Positions 12,416 through 31,300 of a stretch of DNA of 64,000 bases are shown piece after piece. Position numbers and translations under genes: made by a program. Every line of letters begins with the position of its first letter. Position 1 is the first letter of the stretch. Under the pieces are notes generated by a model. That model was not told where the DNA came from. It searched no databases and worked only from the letters and a program-made list of their open reading frames with translations. The stretch is from positions 3,331,001 to 3,395,000 of the forward strand of contig CP126195.1 in assembly GCA_030272155.1 (NCBI GenBank). Reading direction: 5' to 3'. Source of the stretch: Tetradesmus obliquus (Eukaryota; Chlorophyta; Chlorophyceae; Sphaeropleales; Scenedesmaceae).

Positions 12416-13741
12416 CCAGGCAGTGCTGTGGTCGCTGCCTAGCATGCTCAGCGGCAGCTGGCCTACACCATGTTCAGCGCATGTTGTGCCTCCAGCGTTT
12501 GCAAAGGCTCCAGGCAGTGTTAGCATAACATTGTTCTCTGAGCTGCTGCGCCAGTACACGCTGTTACAAGTTACAAGTCCTACGCTGGCTGTGTAGCATT
12601 TGGATTCCATGGTAGTTTGGTTATGTTGGCAGCCAACCCTCGTGGGCGCCTGTGTATAGTTTGGGGCACACAAGATTTTCAGCGTGACATGGCCGGCCTG
12701 GCTGTACTGGCCGAGGAAAGGTTTGGTCCTATCATTATCTGATGTGCACGTTTGCAGCATTCACTGGCCTGTGTCCATCTGACACAGTGGTGCATGAGTA
12801 GCCAGAGCAGCATGAGCAGCCACAGCATGGGGTTGTTCAGGGGGTTTACCTGTAATTGCGGATTCAAAGCACGTTTGTGCCTGCAACGGGCAGTTTCCGT
12901 GCATACCTTTGACAGCTTGTCAAGCCAACACAAGCTGATACCGAACTGGTGATTATTTGTATACATCTCAAAGCAAGGCGCTGTCTCTTCAGAATTAGCT
13001 GCCAACTGCAGGATATGAAGTTGTCCGTCAGCTCCCAAGCAGTGCAGGCATCAGACAGTATACCTTTTTGGTAGTGAAGCTCTCGAAAAGTACAGCTGCC
13101 ACAGCTGATCTCCGAAGGTTGCAACGAAGGCTGCGACATTTCCCGGCATCCACTGTGCCCAGCGCAAAGCAGACCGCCATAGCTGGCATGCTGCTGCAAT
13201 GGCACCGCTTTGTGCCGTCACCATGATCAACAACACGTACGCATAGACGCAGTGGAATGTAGCCTTCCTTGCTCGGTGTGCACTCCGCCCCACAAGGCTT
13301 GCTCCTGTACAGATTGGCTCCGCTCATGCTATATGCGCCAAGAACCTGCAGACTGTCGCATGCACACGTCTGATATCGAAGGAAAACACAAATGTACTTG
13401 CCGTAGTTCATTCACATTCTTATTTTTCACCCAAGCAGCAGCGATCATGGCGCAAGGCGCCACTTACGCCTCGCTTTGATAACAATGCTTATTTTCTTTT
13501 CACGAACCCAGCGTACATGCCCATCACCACAATCGGTATTGTAGTATTCACATGATGTTGAGCAGCAGTCAACCGTTGATTATAACTTGATACACAGGAG
13601 ACAGACAGCCCGGGTCCTGCAACCCTGCTCTCCCTTTTCTGCCGTGCCGCAGCAGGCTTGACACGATGAAAGCTTTACTAAGCATTTGTTTTACTGATAC
13701 TCTGTTGAGCCGTTGTTTCTCGTGGGGCAGCCTGCTACAGC
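12416..13741. other. Spacer between the two S28 copies
   Basis: Bases up to about 12527 match the region after the second copy (18969-19068), both beginning gctgaccaggcagtgct. From about 12600 the sequence instead matches the region upstream of copy 1 (from about 7350). The junction of the tandem duplication therefore lies between about 12527 and 12600. A TGTAA signal for copy 1 is at 12851-12855. No separate gene seen. Confidence 0.6.
12851..12855 (+). terminator. TGTAA poly(A) signal candidate for S28 copy 1
   Basis: TGTAA about 435 nt downstream of the TGA stop, within a block related to 7540-7575, where the upstream gene has its own TGTAA. Confidence 0.35.
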
Positions 13742-14050
13742 ATGTCCAGTGCTGCCTGGCTCGTCTTGGGCTCACTGTTACTGCTGCAGAAGCAGCACGC
13801 CTGCGCAGCAAAGACTAACGGAATGATAGGGTTCCACGATGGGTGAGGAGCGAAGTGGTGGGAACAGCCAGAGCTCGTGAAAAACCCTCAGTTGCTGCAA
13901 GCGGCTGCAGCTGGCAGTCTGCAGACTGCATAGGGTTCCCCTTGGATGCAACTCAGCCAGGGCGATCTGCCACTGGCATGCAACTTGTGTGCGATTGTAA
14001 TGCAATCGGGTTGTGATGCTGGCTTGCAACTGGCGTGCAACAGGCATGCA

Positions 14051-14087
14051 GTGAGAGGATAGTTACATGTGGGTCCTGGCACCATCT
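14051..14087 (+). repeat. Dispersed repeat family A, partial copy
   Basis: Copy of the gagaggatagttacatgtgg / tcctggcaccatc block that recurs at 35515-35550 and 54786-54823. It lies in intron 1 of the S28 pseudogene. The second half of the element (gtatgagccacaacagg) is not present here. Confidence 0.7.
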
Positions 14088-14520
14088 TGCAGTGCCCCTG
14101 GCAGCTAGCACCAGCCAATCAATCACAGTGCAACACGAGCAGCTCACAATAGATGGCTCAAATCCTTTGCAGCTGCACCACACAGAATCATTTTGATCAG
14201 ATCTGGGATATGTGTCTCTTCCAGGTGGAACTATATATGCTGAGACATCAGACACAGCAGCCGATGCCGCGGCGTGGTCGGCTCTGGGACAAACAGCTGC
14301 AGCTGCTAGGTTGCAAGGTGAGCTTGGAAGGTGGTTGTTGCTGCGCAGCTGGTGACACCTTTCACTGGTGTGAGTAACCCGGGGTTTCGTTTAGTAATGT
14401 TTGATGGTTCATTGATGTGGCCAGGCCAGGCTTCATCCGTGCATAGCTGAGACATGGGAAGCCAGCTAGCGATGCATGTGCACCCTGTTTCCTGCACAAC
14501 CGATTAATTCACGGTCTCAG

Positions 14521-14620
14521 TGGTAGGAGGAATGGAGGCGCATGAGGTATCCTCGTTGCCACACACGTTCCCTTCCTTAAGTTAGGAAGGTGTTAAGTGT
14601 GAACACACCACACGTAGCTC
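14521..14620 (+). repeat. Dispersed repeat family B, copy 1
   Basis: About 100 bp sharing ggtaggagg, catgaggtatcctc, gccacacacgt, aagtgtgaacacaccac and gtagctc, in order, with 34888-34986. It lies in intron 2 of the S28 pseudogene and is absent from the matching intron of copy 1, so it inserted after the duplication. It has no coding capacity and may be a small non-autonomous mobile element. Confidence 0.65.
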
Positions 14621-15067
14621 ATTCATTCATTCTTGGTCACCACCGTCATCAACAACGGTATAACTTGCTGAATCACCTTCATATCAGCTGTGAGGTCTCG
14701 CATGCACCTGCAGATGCATCAGTAACAGCAGCAGCTGCAGCACCAGCACTGCAGTACTTCAACCTGCAGCAAACAGCCAGGACTGTAGGGTTCAAAAACC
14801 CGCCGCGCCAGGCGCAGTGCACTTCTTCTACGAAGCTGAACAAGATGCTGCTGCGGCATCTGAGGAAGGCATCAGCACAAGGTGCCCGCAACATCACGTC
14901 GACTACCATTCTTTATTAGGTGCAGTGCTATTCAACAAACAATGCACCTTGCCATGTGTGATTAGGTGTGAGCACAGGCATGCTCAACATCACTGTGGTT
15001 GTTGCTCTTTTGGTTTGCTCCGGTGCCTGTTGCTGCTGAATGCCTTGACCATCCTTCAGAACGTTGC

Positions 15068-15419
15068 ACTTGCCCTGCAGACACTTGATACTTGCCCTGC
15101 AGACACTTGATACTTGCCCTGCAGACACTTGATACTTGCCCTGCAGACACTTGATACTTGCCCTGCAGACACTTGATACTTGCCCTGCAGACACTTGATA
15201 CTTGCCCTGCAGACACTTGATACTTGCCCTGCAGACACTTGATACTTGCCCTGCAGACACTTGATACTTGCCCTGCAGTCACTTGATACTTGCCCTGCAG
15301 ACACTTGATACTTGCCCTGCAGACACTTGATACTTGCCCTGCAGACACTTGATACTTGCCCTGCAGTCACTTGATACTTGCCCTGCAGACACTTGATACT
15401 TGCCCTGCAGACACTTGAT
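15068..15419 (+). repeat. 22-bp minisatellite, 16 units, spanning a splice acceptor
   Basis: Exactly 352 bp, 16 head-to-tail copies of a 22-bp unit (acttgccctgcagacacttg plus at). Two units carry tc in place of ac after ctgcag. The last unit overlaps the start of exon 4 of the S28 pseudogene (from 15411). Each unit carries a ccctgcag acceptor. In copy 1 the same site (9341-9362) is single. Confidence 0.97.
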
Positions 15420-17843
15420 GCTTGCGTCTATGTCAGCTACGTCGCCTACATGGGCACACCCAGCTTGAAGCAGAGTCTGGTTAGCGCTGCTAACACTGAC
15501 CGCCTGTGTTCAGCACTGAATGGGTGAGTCTACATCGCCTGACATGAGAGCGGCACCAGCCTCCAACACACAGCGAATCGATTGCATGTGTAATGTCATC
15601 ACAAGCACTGGCCTGAAGCCTGCACCAAAAAAAGTAAGCGCATGGCCCTTTTAGCAGCGCTGCTTCCAGCCATCATCAGCGGGGCCTCACAGCAGTGTGG
15701 CTGTCAAAGTGTGGCGCAGCCATCAAGCACTGAGTCCGGCACTTTGTTTCCTGCAGGTACTGCACAAAAGCCTTCCCAAGCAGCAAGCTGCAGCTGAAGG
15801 GCAGCAGCAGCGACGCGGCTGCGGCCCCGCTGCCTGTGCTAGACTTTGGGTGTATGCAGCTTTGAGCAGCAGCTGGACCATTTCAACAGCAGTGAGGCCC
15901 GCACATGGCGCCAGGTGTATTGGGTGTGCGGCGATGCCTTTCCCAAGACAGCACAGGAGCAGGTGAGACGGCGCTGCGGGCTCGATCGGTCTTTGAGGGT
16001 GGTGTGAAATGCAAGTCATGCGCAGCTGGCGGTTGACGTGGTGTGATTCGAGATTGGTGAAAGTTGCAGGCATTCGACGGAGGCGCCTGGCATTGCTGCA
16101 TCAGCGGTGCTTTCAGCGGCTGTCAGATCAGCAGTGCCGCGGCTGCAATGCCAGGTGGCTGCTGTGTATGCCATCTGCTGTTCTCGTGATCGGCTGCAAT
16201 CAGCTGTTGCCAATTCTACGGCACTCGCAACCGGGTACGGGCATGAATGAGCCAGGTTGGTATCCAACTCGTGCTCAGCCTGCGCTTACGCGTGCCGCAA
16301 GCAGCTGTTTCACACACCTGGTATCACGAAAATGTTACTATTCGCCAACCCAGTGGGATGTATCCACCAGCTGTGGTAGTTATTTGCTAGCCTGCTTCCA
16401 TGCGCCATACCTCTGTCAACACAGCATGTGCTGGCCCATGGTTGTTTTGTTGATGTGTTAGCACTTTGAGGCGCTTTGCAGGCGCAGGGGGACGGTGCCT
16501 GCTAAAGCTATTATTTTCAGCGCAGTTCAAGCTAATATGCGCTGGGCCTTGGTGCTGCAGGAGGAGTCTGGCGTTATCTATATGTTCCTAGGCAATGAGA
16601 GCCCGCTGGGCACGCCGCAGCAGCCAATCGTGTTTGAGAATGCCAGGCGGCAGCGTGCGCTGGTGGTGCTTGTTGAGCACAGGTGGGAATGGCAGTGAGC
16701 TGCGCAGGGTGGCATGATGGCGATGATGCTAACCATTTTTGCATCTGATAAGTAGCTGAGCGTCTGCCTGAGTGTCCAGCAGCTGCTTGCATGGTTCTCA
16801 TCTGGCGTTACTGCTTGTGCTGGGCTGAGCAGACGGGTCCGTGGTACAACAACTGCTTGTGGCTGTGGGTGATACTAAACAGACATTGCGAAACATCCAT
16901 ACTCACCTTGAACTGATTTGCTGACCAGAGCTGTGAGCAACATGCCATTGCATCCGTTGCCAAACATGACCTGGGTGGTATCAACACTGCTGCAGGTATT
17001 ACGGTGCCAGCATCCCAGTGCCAGTAAACAAAAGTGGCACGCTGCCAGCAGCAGATTTCAAGTGGCTCACCATCCAGCAGGTCATCGAGGACACAGCAGC
17101 AGTGCTGAGGCATGTGCGGGCAGACAGGAGCATCCCCAACGCTGTGCCTGCTGTTGTCATCGGCGGCTCGGCGGTGAGTCAGTGCCAGCGTCAACATACG
17201 GGCGAAGCTAATGCAGTATTGTGCCTGTCGCAGCAGCCAGAGTGTGACAGCATAGCTGTCTACCAAGCCGTTTGCTGCTATGTTCAACATAATGATACCA
17301 TGCACTTTTTGCGACTGAACCTGACCCCAGGCACTAGCCCAGCGAGCCGCTACTCCGCTCTGGGGTCATCATGATTGTTCCCAGTCTTTCCTTTGCTCGA
17401 TGGGCAATCAAAGCCACTGGCGCAAGTCCGTCAAGCTCAGTTTGCTGTTCTGCCCAGCCACGGGCGGTTGGAGAACACACATGTTCAATGCAATCAGACC
17501 TTGTTGGTGGCCGTAATTGCAACATGCCATGCAAGCGCAACATCAAGTCGACTTCGTTTGCCAGAGCACAGAGCCATGTTTAGCCACCTGTATGGTGGAG
17601 ACGTGTTTATCACTGATACTTGCACCACTAACAGTGCCTGCTTGCTAATGTGCTGCTGCAAGCTGTGCTTGGCTTGCACAGGCGGGCAGCTGGCAGCATA
17701 CCATCGCCTGGTCAAGCCGGCAGTCTTTGCCTCAGCAGTAGCAGCCAGTTCGCCCGTCACTTTTGTGGTCAGCACCAAAATGTGGGATGACACAGGGGAT
17801 CGATACTTCACAAACACAGCAGCAAGTGCAGACTTCAACTCAC

Positions 17844-17882
<39 letters not shown>

Positions 17883-18968
17883 GCAAGCACAGCAGCCGCA
17901 GCTGCAAGGCAGTGCTCAGAGCAGCTGTTGATCAATTAGGCCAGCTGATCAAGAGTGAAGGAGGCCGGCGTGAGCTTGCAGCGACCTTTGAGCTGTGCCA
18001 GCCGGCCCAGCTGACATCCTCATTTGCAGCAGGGCAGCAGTTCTAGTGGGACGTTGTTGCAGACTTCCCATGGTTTGCAATGAGCAACAACCAGCCCTCA
18101 AACCTCGGGCGCATGCGGGAGTACTGCGACGTGCTGCTGGATGCTATGGAGGCCAAAGCAGACCCCATGTGCGCGCTGGCCAAACTGTCGCGGTACCTCT
18201 GGCACGACGGCAGCATGGGCTGGTGCTCCAACTTCAGGTACTATGCAGCAGACAACACCCCGCCTCCACAGCCGCCAGTCCTGGTTAGCGTCTATGCAGC
18301 GCACGAGTACCAGTGCTGCACTCAAGGTGGATGGCGGCATCCTGCGCTCTAGAGGCACGCAGGCCGCTTCTTTCACGCCTGCCAGAGACGCAAACTTGAC
18401 AGAGTTCCTGCAAGACTGCAGGCAGCAGTTTGGGGCCGACCTGCCGGCGCTGCAGCCTCCGTGGTTTATGCGTGACGTGGCTCGCCTAACTCTTGAAACT
18501 GGCGGCATTGTGTTCACTGGAGGCTCACTTGATCCCTGGCAGGGGGGTTCCTGGGCTTCCCTGGACGAAGTGCAGGCAACAGCAGCATCAGATGGTGGCA
18601 AGATCATAACACGCAGCCGCCACGACAAAGAGATGGAGGTCAGCAGTGATGCGGGTAGCTTGATAACATCGAGCCAAGGCCATGCGGAGCAGGAGGCACT
18701 CAGTGGCAGCGGCAGCCCTGATACTGCCGATCAGGATGACAGCACGCGCAGCGCTGCCAGCAGTGCTGGCGTAGCAGCAAGCCGCCAAGCCAGGCTGGCG
18801 TTTGTGGTGTACGAGGGCGCCTCGCACTGCACAGACACGCACACCTACACCTGGAACCAGCCTGGACAGTCGTCTGCCTGGAGGCAGCAGCGGGCACAGG
18901 CCATGGAGTATGCGGTGCAGTTTGCGCAGCAGCAGCGCTTGAGAGTGCGGTGCAGCACAGCTGGCTGA

Positions 18969-20874
18969 CCAGGCAGTGCTACAGTCGTTGCCTAGCATGC
19001 TCAGCAGCATCTGGCCTGTTCAACACGTGTTGCACCTCAAGTGTTTGCAAAGTCTCCAGGAGTGTTAGTCACGGTCATCACTGCCTCTAGCAGTGCAGGT
19101 GATCGCATCCCTTGTCGGACTGGTGAACCACGTTCTGCCAGTTGTACAGTGGCTGGGTGTGTTGCAGGACTCTGATGTAGAGATTTAATGCTGGCAATCG
19201 GCTTTGACGTAGCCTAGAGCATGTGAGGGCTGATGCTCATAGCCCATGATGGTCGAATCCTAATCATCAGGAGGATTCTCTCCAACGTGATAGAGCTCTA
19301 TGTTACCATAGCTGTTGTGCCCTTGACCACGGGCCCCGCCGTGACTTCACTGTGACCTGACACTGATGAACAGTAAGTGTAACACTAAGCCCACAGGGGC
19401 CCTGCAGATTCAGCTTCAAGGCGTAGTAAGCCAGCACGGCAGGCCAACCACATTGATGCGCAAACAGCGCAATCCAGCATGACAACAATGCATTTCCTGG
19501 ACTCTGCAATGTGGCTGCTGCCGGCAGAGCCCAGGGCAGACCTTGCTATCACAGCAGCAAGCACACACGTACATAACCCCAGCACCCCCTTTACAGCAAG
19601 CACCTGCTGCAATGCTGCTATGTCAGCTGTCCAGTCATGGCAACGCATAGCACGGTTGCATCTGGCAGAGCACCAAACCAACTGGATCTGACAGTCACAC
19701 AACATTCCAACCCCTGCCTGTGATGCATTTGAGTTCGATCAGCACCCAGTGTGACTGCTTGCGTGTGTGGTGCATGTGAGCGGCAACCACAGCAAGCAAT
19801 GTAAGAAGCAGCAACTTGACCACAAAAATGAGGTGACGCAGGCTGCATGTGTGCGTCCCTGCCTGGATCAGAGCTCAGCCTTTTCAGTGATGAAACAAGG
19901 CACACGGAGCACGCATAGCGCACCAGTGCCATCTGCAACAGAAGTTAGATCCAAGCCATGCAGATAACAGCATCCTGCATGAAGGTCACAGCACAGCTAA
20001 TGCAACTGAACTGAATGCGTTGCGTACAATGAAAAGCTGAGCAGAACATGCAGCACACGCCCGCACTAGCATTTCCTGCAGGGTGCAGGATGCATTGCAG
20101 ATTTTGATTGGGCTGCATATGCTGCAGCGCACGCCTCATGACATGTAGCAGCATGTTTGGCTTGTGGCTGCTACAGCAGCACAAAAACTAGCGCCGCATA
20201 TGCTATGGCTGTGGCTGCAGCTGCTGGCTTGCAGCCACATGTAACAATTCAATACCCCTACAGGAACAAAGGCATGCTGCAGCACCAAGCGCCCAAAAAC
20301 TGTCATGTTGTTATAACACATTGCTCGTAGCAACGAATGCCAAGGCAACCACAATGCGTGCCCCCCACCATCCAAGTTCTCAGCAGGTGAACCAGCAGAG
20401 CTGCACCAGGCTTCAGGTATCCAAAGCACTGCCAGCAACGCAGCTGTGAGTAGCTGCAGCGCCCAGCACACGGTGCACAGCGCCACCCATGCGCAAAACA
20501 ATCGGCAACTTCCACCCCAAAAACCCGCCCATCCCTGCCCCGCCCCACCCAGCCCTACCGTGCCCCTCCTGTATGCTACCCACCAATCTCTTATCAGTGC
20601 ACCAACAGACGCTCCTCTCACCCTCGCTGCTTGCAGCCACATCAACGGGGCCCTCAAAGCAACCCTGCCATCAAAGCTGAGCTGCCAATCTGCCTGCCCG
20701 CCAACCTGCTGCTAGGCGGGCCAATGGGCCATCCAGCAGCATAGAATCGTTCACAACTGACAGCATCACGCTTCTTCAACAACCAACGCCCCAACACCGG
20801 CTGCAGGGCCTGCTGGATCCCTCAGCGCCGCTGCTGCTGCTGCTGCTGCCGCTGCTGCAATGGCAGGCAGCTGC
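18969..20874. other. Intergenic region between converging S28 pseudogene and OvoA
   Basis: The first 100 bp match the 3' flank of S28 copy 1. The rest is unique sequence with no convincing exon on either strand. It must hold the 3' ends of two converging transcripts. A TTACA at 19591-19595 (TGTAA on the minus strand) is a weak candidate signal for OvoA. A minus-strand ORF at 20136-20657 has no protein-like pattern. A CTG run lies at 20829-20850. Confidence 0.5.
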
Positions 20875-27201
<6,327 letters not shown>

Positions 27202-28302
27202 GGCTGCTCCTCCTGCTGTGTGTTGTTGCAATCCTGTGGCTCTGGTGACACCACCTTCAGCAGCGTGCTGCTTTACACTTTCGTGTGAGACGGCTCGAAC
27301 ACGCTACGAAGCAACTTTGCTTGTAAGACGAAGAAACGGCTGAATGCAGCGCCAATTGAGCTTAGCGTTCTGCAGCAGCTCTAGTACACGCAGCACAAGT
27401 GCCCACGGGACTGCAGTGCCTTATGCTAAGCGCACGTGTTCTTTCTTAAAGTCACAAATTCAACTCAATTGCGGCAATTGAGATGATGTGTGCGTCGGAG
27501 CTGTCACTAAATCCTCCTCCGGTTTGTGGCGGTCACCGGTGCGGGTTTACAAGCCGCTTAGGCAAGTTCTTACTCTCGTTGCAGCTGAAAAAGGCTGAAA
27601 AGTAGCTGTAGTTGCAATATAAAAGCCTGCTTGCACTGGCACGAGCAGATGCCCGCCAGTAATCACCGGTTCAGCCCGTTGCTTCACCACACACAGCTAC
27701 TCTGCGTGCACTGCAACATGCAGCGAGCGTTTGTTTGACAAGAGCTGGGCTCATTTATGACGGCTTGCCCGCTCCAAGCACAAGTGGACCATTGTCCTTA
27801 GAGTCACTGGCTGCAAGCAGGCGATGCCATGGTATCCTTGCACAAGTGGCTGCCAGCTACCACTACTGCACCCCTGCCTGCATCTGCTACACACAACAAA
27901 GGATGCAGAAGCCACAAGCGGTTCTCAACCAATCATCTGCAGCTTCCTGTGCCATTCTGCTGCCAGCAGAGCAGTGCTCAAGCCGCGGCTGATGCCCCAA
28001 AAACCTTTTTGTCAAGTTGATACCACGCCGGGCCCAGCCAGCTATATCAAACCAGAGTTGAGTTCCTGCAAGTTCTAGATGGCTGTACGGCCATGTAAGA
28101 ATGAGTGACAACGCACCACATTAGATGAGGCGTTCCGCGCCCTGCAGCCGCCTCACGTGCATCAATACACAAAGAGGAGCCTCAGGCCGGTTCAACGCGC
28201 ACGCGCACTGCTCCCACACAGCTGCATGCGCACATGACACACCTAACTACCTAGCTACCGCGCACAAAACAGCTGCCACCCAACCGTGTGTGTGTGTGTG
28301 TG
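27202..28302. other. OvoA upstream region and transporter 3' flank
   Basis: No convincing exon on either strand. It carries the OvoA promoter/5' UTR and, to the right, the 3' flank of the minus-strand transporter. A short (TG)n run at 28287-28302 touches the transporter stop codon. Two TTACA sites on the plus strand near 27253 and 27547 read TGTAA on the minus strand and are possible distant poly(A) signals for the transporter. Confidence 0.45.
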
Positions 28303-31300
28303 TCACCGCCATGGCAGCAGCGGCTCAAACTCCAGCGCCTGCACCACCTCCTGCGCTTCCTGCTCCTCAAGGCTGCTGCGCCGCTTGCTCAGCAGCACGC
28401 CATGCTCCTCAGCAGCCCCATTCTCTCTTTCCCTAATACTATCCCGCTCCCTATCCCTTCGCATCGGGCTGCCGAGCGTCGCAGCAGAGCCGCTGCTGTG
28501 TGCTGCCGCCACCACGTGGATGGGCACGCCGTCTGGCCCTTCGATGTCCACCGAGCCCTCTCTGCTGAGAATGCGCTGTCGCATGCTGGCCTTCAGCCGC
28601 TGCAGCTTGTACCAGTTGAACAGCAGCACCCCGGCAATGACAATGACCAGCCCCACGCCGTTGATGATCCCAAACTGGTCCCCGAAGACGATGACAGCTG
28701 TTATAACTGTTACAACCTCCTTGACCGTGCCGGCAATCATGAAGGTGAGCGCAGACGTCTCCTTGATCACCTGCAGCAGCAGCACCAGCAAAAATTCAGA
28801 CTCAGCTAGCTGCCGTGCAAGCAGTCAACAACACTCCTGCTGCAGGCAAGCCACTACATGGGTTCCTAGACGTTGTCTGCGGCAAGTTGCAGCAGCGCTG
28901 CAGCCAAGCACGGGATTGCCCGCCCTGCAGCTTACACACAGGCTGCTTTAGAAGATGCAACGCCACGCACCTGGTACTCCGCCCACACCATCAGGAAGGC
29001 GATCAGGGCCCCTGTGAGTATGAGCAGCGCCGTTATAAGCAAATGCGGCGCGCTGTTGAAGTACGGCGAGGACGGCAGCACGTGCCACAGCTGCTCCGTG
29101 GCCAGCGACAGCAGCAGCGTCGTGACCGACATGACGGGCGTCAGCACCTCAAGCACCTCCAGCGGCCCGCCAAACGGCGTGGGGCCTGCAGCAGCAAACA
29201 TAGCAGCACGGCAAGCGCGTGAGCGGCTATTTGGTGGCTGGACAATTGTCTTGTCGGCTGATCGAGTGTCTTGCTGTGTCAGTTAGTGCACGATGGAGCG
29301 TGTCAAGCACACGCTGCTGCTGCTGCTGCCGCCACTGGCCGACCCCCACACGCAACCACAGTCAGCCACAGCTCTTTGGGCGCCTCGCATTCAACGCCCC
29401 CACGCACGCAGCTGCCGCCGTCCCGCACTCACTGTGGCCGTCGCTGCTGCTGCGCCCGCCGCCGTCGCTGCTGCTGCGCCCGCCCTCGCCCGCGCCCTTG
29501 CTGCCGTGCAGCAGCAGCTGCGTGAGCGTGAAGCGCAGGCCAGACATGCAGCTGGCGCTCATGACCAGCATGAAGCCCGTGGTGTCAAACTCGGCCTCGC
29601 CCTGCACCAGCAGCAGCAGCCCTGACACAATCACAGCCACCACGCCAGCCAGGCCCCAGCTCGGCCTGCAGCAGCAGCAGCAGCAGCAGCAGTGGCAGCA
29701 GCAAAGTCAGTCAGCAGCACAACTGTTGGGAGCTGGAATGCTCCAACGACAAAGTACCTGCTACTGATGCCCTCAGTGCTGCTGCTCTACGTGTATTGGC
29801 GCCAGGCATAGCGACTGCCTTGCATTGACATGTACCAGTAACAGTTTCCTTGCCCCAGCTGGCGGCTGGTGGAACATCAGCCCTGGCACACCCAACTGCT
29901 GCTCACGTCCCTGGCTGCCAAATGACAACAAAGCCCAGGAGGAAGATGGACGCGGAGCACACGGGCAGCAGGGCAAAGAGCATGAGAAGCCCCAGACCCG
30001 AAAAAAGGAACAGATGCACCACTCACGTCTCCAGCCGCCAGATGAAGGCAAAGCCCAGCAGGAAGATGGGCGTGGTGGACTTGCACATGGTGTAGAAGCT
30101 CATGGTGATGTGCACCAGGCTAGCGTTGCTGAAGCCGATGTCCAGCCCAGTCACAGCGCCGTTGGGCAGCACTGCGCAGGGAAGCAGAAGTGAGGAGAGT
30201 TGAAGGCGAGCAGGGCAGGCGCGTAGGGGTGCAGTCAGCGTCGGTGTACTGACGCATGTAGGTAATGTCATAACGAGCAGTGCAGCTGCTTGCCTGTTAC
30301 GCAAGTGCGAGCTAAACACGTGATGCTCAGTGTGCACGAAGCAGCAGGGCTGTGCGCCTGAATTCAGCATGATTGCTGCTTCATGTGCTGCTGCTGTTGC
30401 TGGTAGTGCTGCTGGTGCTGTTGCCCCAGTGGTGCTGCAGCGGCGTGCAATCCCGTGACTCTACCTCTGCTGCCTACTGCTCACGCACCCAGCTTGCCCC
30501 ATTCTCGCCAGGTGAAGGGGCTGCCGGTGCGCTGTATCAGCCCAGTGGAAAACACCAGCCGCGCGAGAAGGTGCTGGAAGAAAAACTGCACCCCAGTCAG
30601 CAGCAGAGGCGCTGCACAGCAGCAAATGCGAGACAGGGCACAATGACATATCAGGCTCCCAACCAACTGCAGTAGAGGATGGCAGAAGAAGGGTAAAGAG
30701 CTGTGCACAGTGTACATCAGCTGCTTTGGATGTCCTGCTGCCCAGGCACTGCTGCACGCTCCCCCAACAATCGCTGTGGCTAGCTGCTGCTGGCATGTCT
30801 GGTGCAAGGATACATGCTGCCACCTCTGTCACCAGTTGCAACTTGACGCGCTGAGACAGCTGTGGCAAGGCAGTGTTGATGTCTGCGACCTGCTATTGCT
30901 AGTGCAATGGCCAGGGCGTGCAGCAGCAATCCAGTCGCTTGACATCTGCTGCCAGCCAGCGCACCAAACAAACTGCCAGCCTGCAGCTGTGCCTGCTAGT
31001 GCTGGTGCTGCTGCTGCTGAGTATGCTGCTGTTTTCAGTCTGTCCTGCTCCTACTGCTGCTCGCCTATTGCAGCTGTGTGCACCGCTGCTGCTCCTGTTG
31101 CTGCGTTCAAGTCAAGCTAGCAGCCAACCTGGGAAGCCGCCATTGCTGAATATTCCGTGTTTCTTCCCGACAAGCTTCTTATTAAACATGCCAAGCAATG
31201 TGCTTAGGAAGTACCTACACGACCAAGGGAGCAGCCACATCAGCAACAGCACAGGCACGGGGACAAGTTCAGTTGCCTCAGGGCCTACAACCTGTCCAAC

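Larger units (their letters stand above)
13742..18968 (+). pseudogene. Decayed tandem copy of the S28 serine carboxypeptidase
   Basis: All eight exons align with copy 1: 13742-13842, 14225-14317, 14710-14919, 15411-15523, 15757-15962, 16561-16682, 16996-17173, 17682-18968. At least six lesions are visible. Exon 2 is 4 nt longer and reads into TGA at 14241. Exon 3 ends in TAG (14917) where copy 1 has CAG. Exon 5 is 5 nt shorter, giving TGA at 15863. Exon 7 is 1 nt shorter exactly at the GGSY active-site Ser. Exon 8 has TAG at 18044 where copy 1 has CAG. A 5-nt loss near 18328 shifts the frame again. The last part still encodes GSLDPW and ASHCTD, so decay is recent. Splice sites are mostly kept, so it could still be transcribed. 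It cannot encode a full enzyme under the standard code. Confidence 0.88.

Noticed and set aside
14928..15370. Minus-strand ORFs of about 105-130 aa made of a repeated GQVSSVCRASIKCLQGKY pattern
   Set aside because: They are a by-product of the 22-bp acceptor array on the plus strand. A period of 22 makes all frames repeat after 66 bp and stay open.
15068..15419. CRISPR-like regular array
   Set aside because: The units are contiguous with no variable spacers, and derive from the neighbouring exon border. It is a minisatellite.
19195..19300. Possible tRNA around a ggtcgaatcc motif
   Set aside because: The motif resembles a T-loop but no cloverleaf with acceptor, D and anticodon stems can be drawn around it.
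20136..20657. 173-aa minus-strand ORF downstream of OvoA
   Set aside because: It has odd composition (Trp- and Cys-rich), no domain, and lies where the OvoA 3' UTR is expected.
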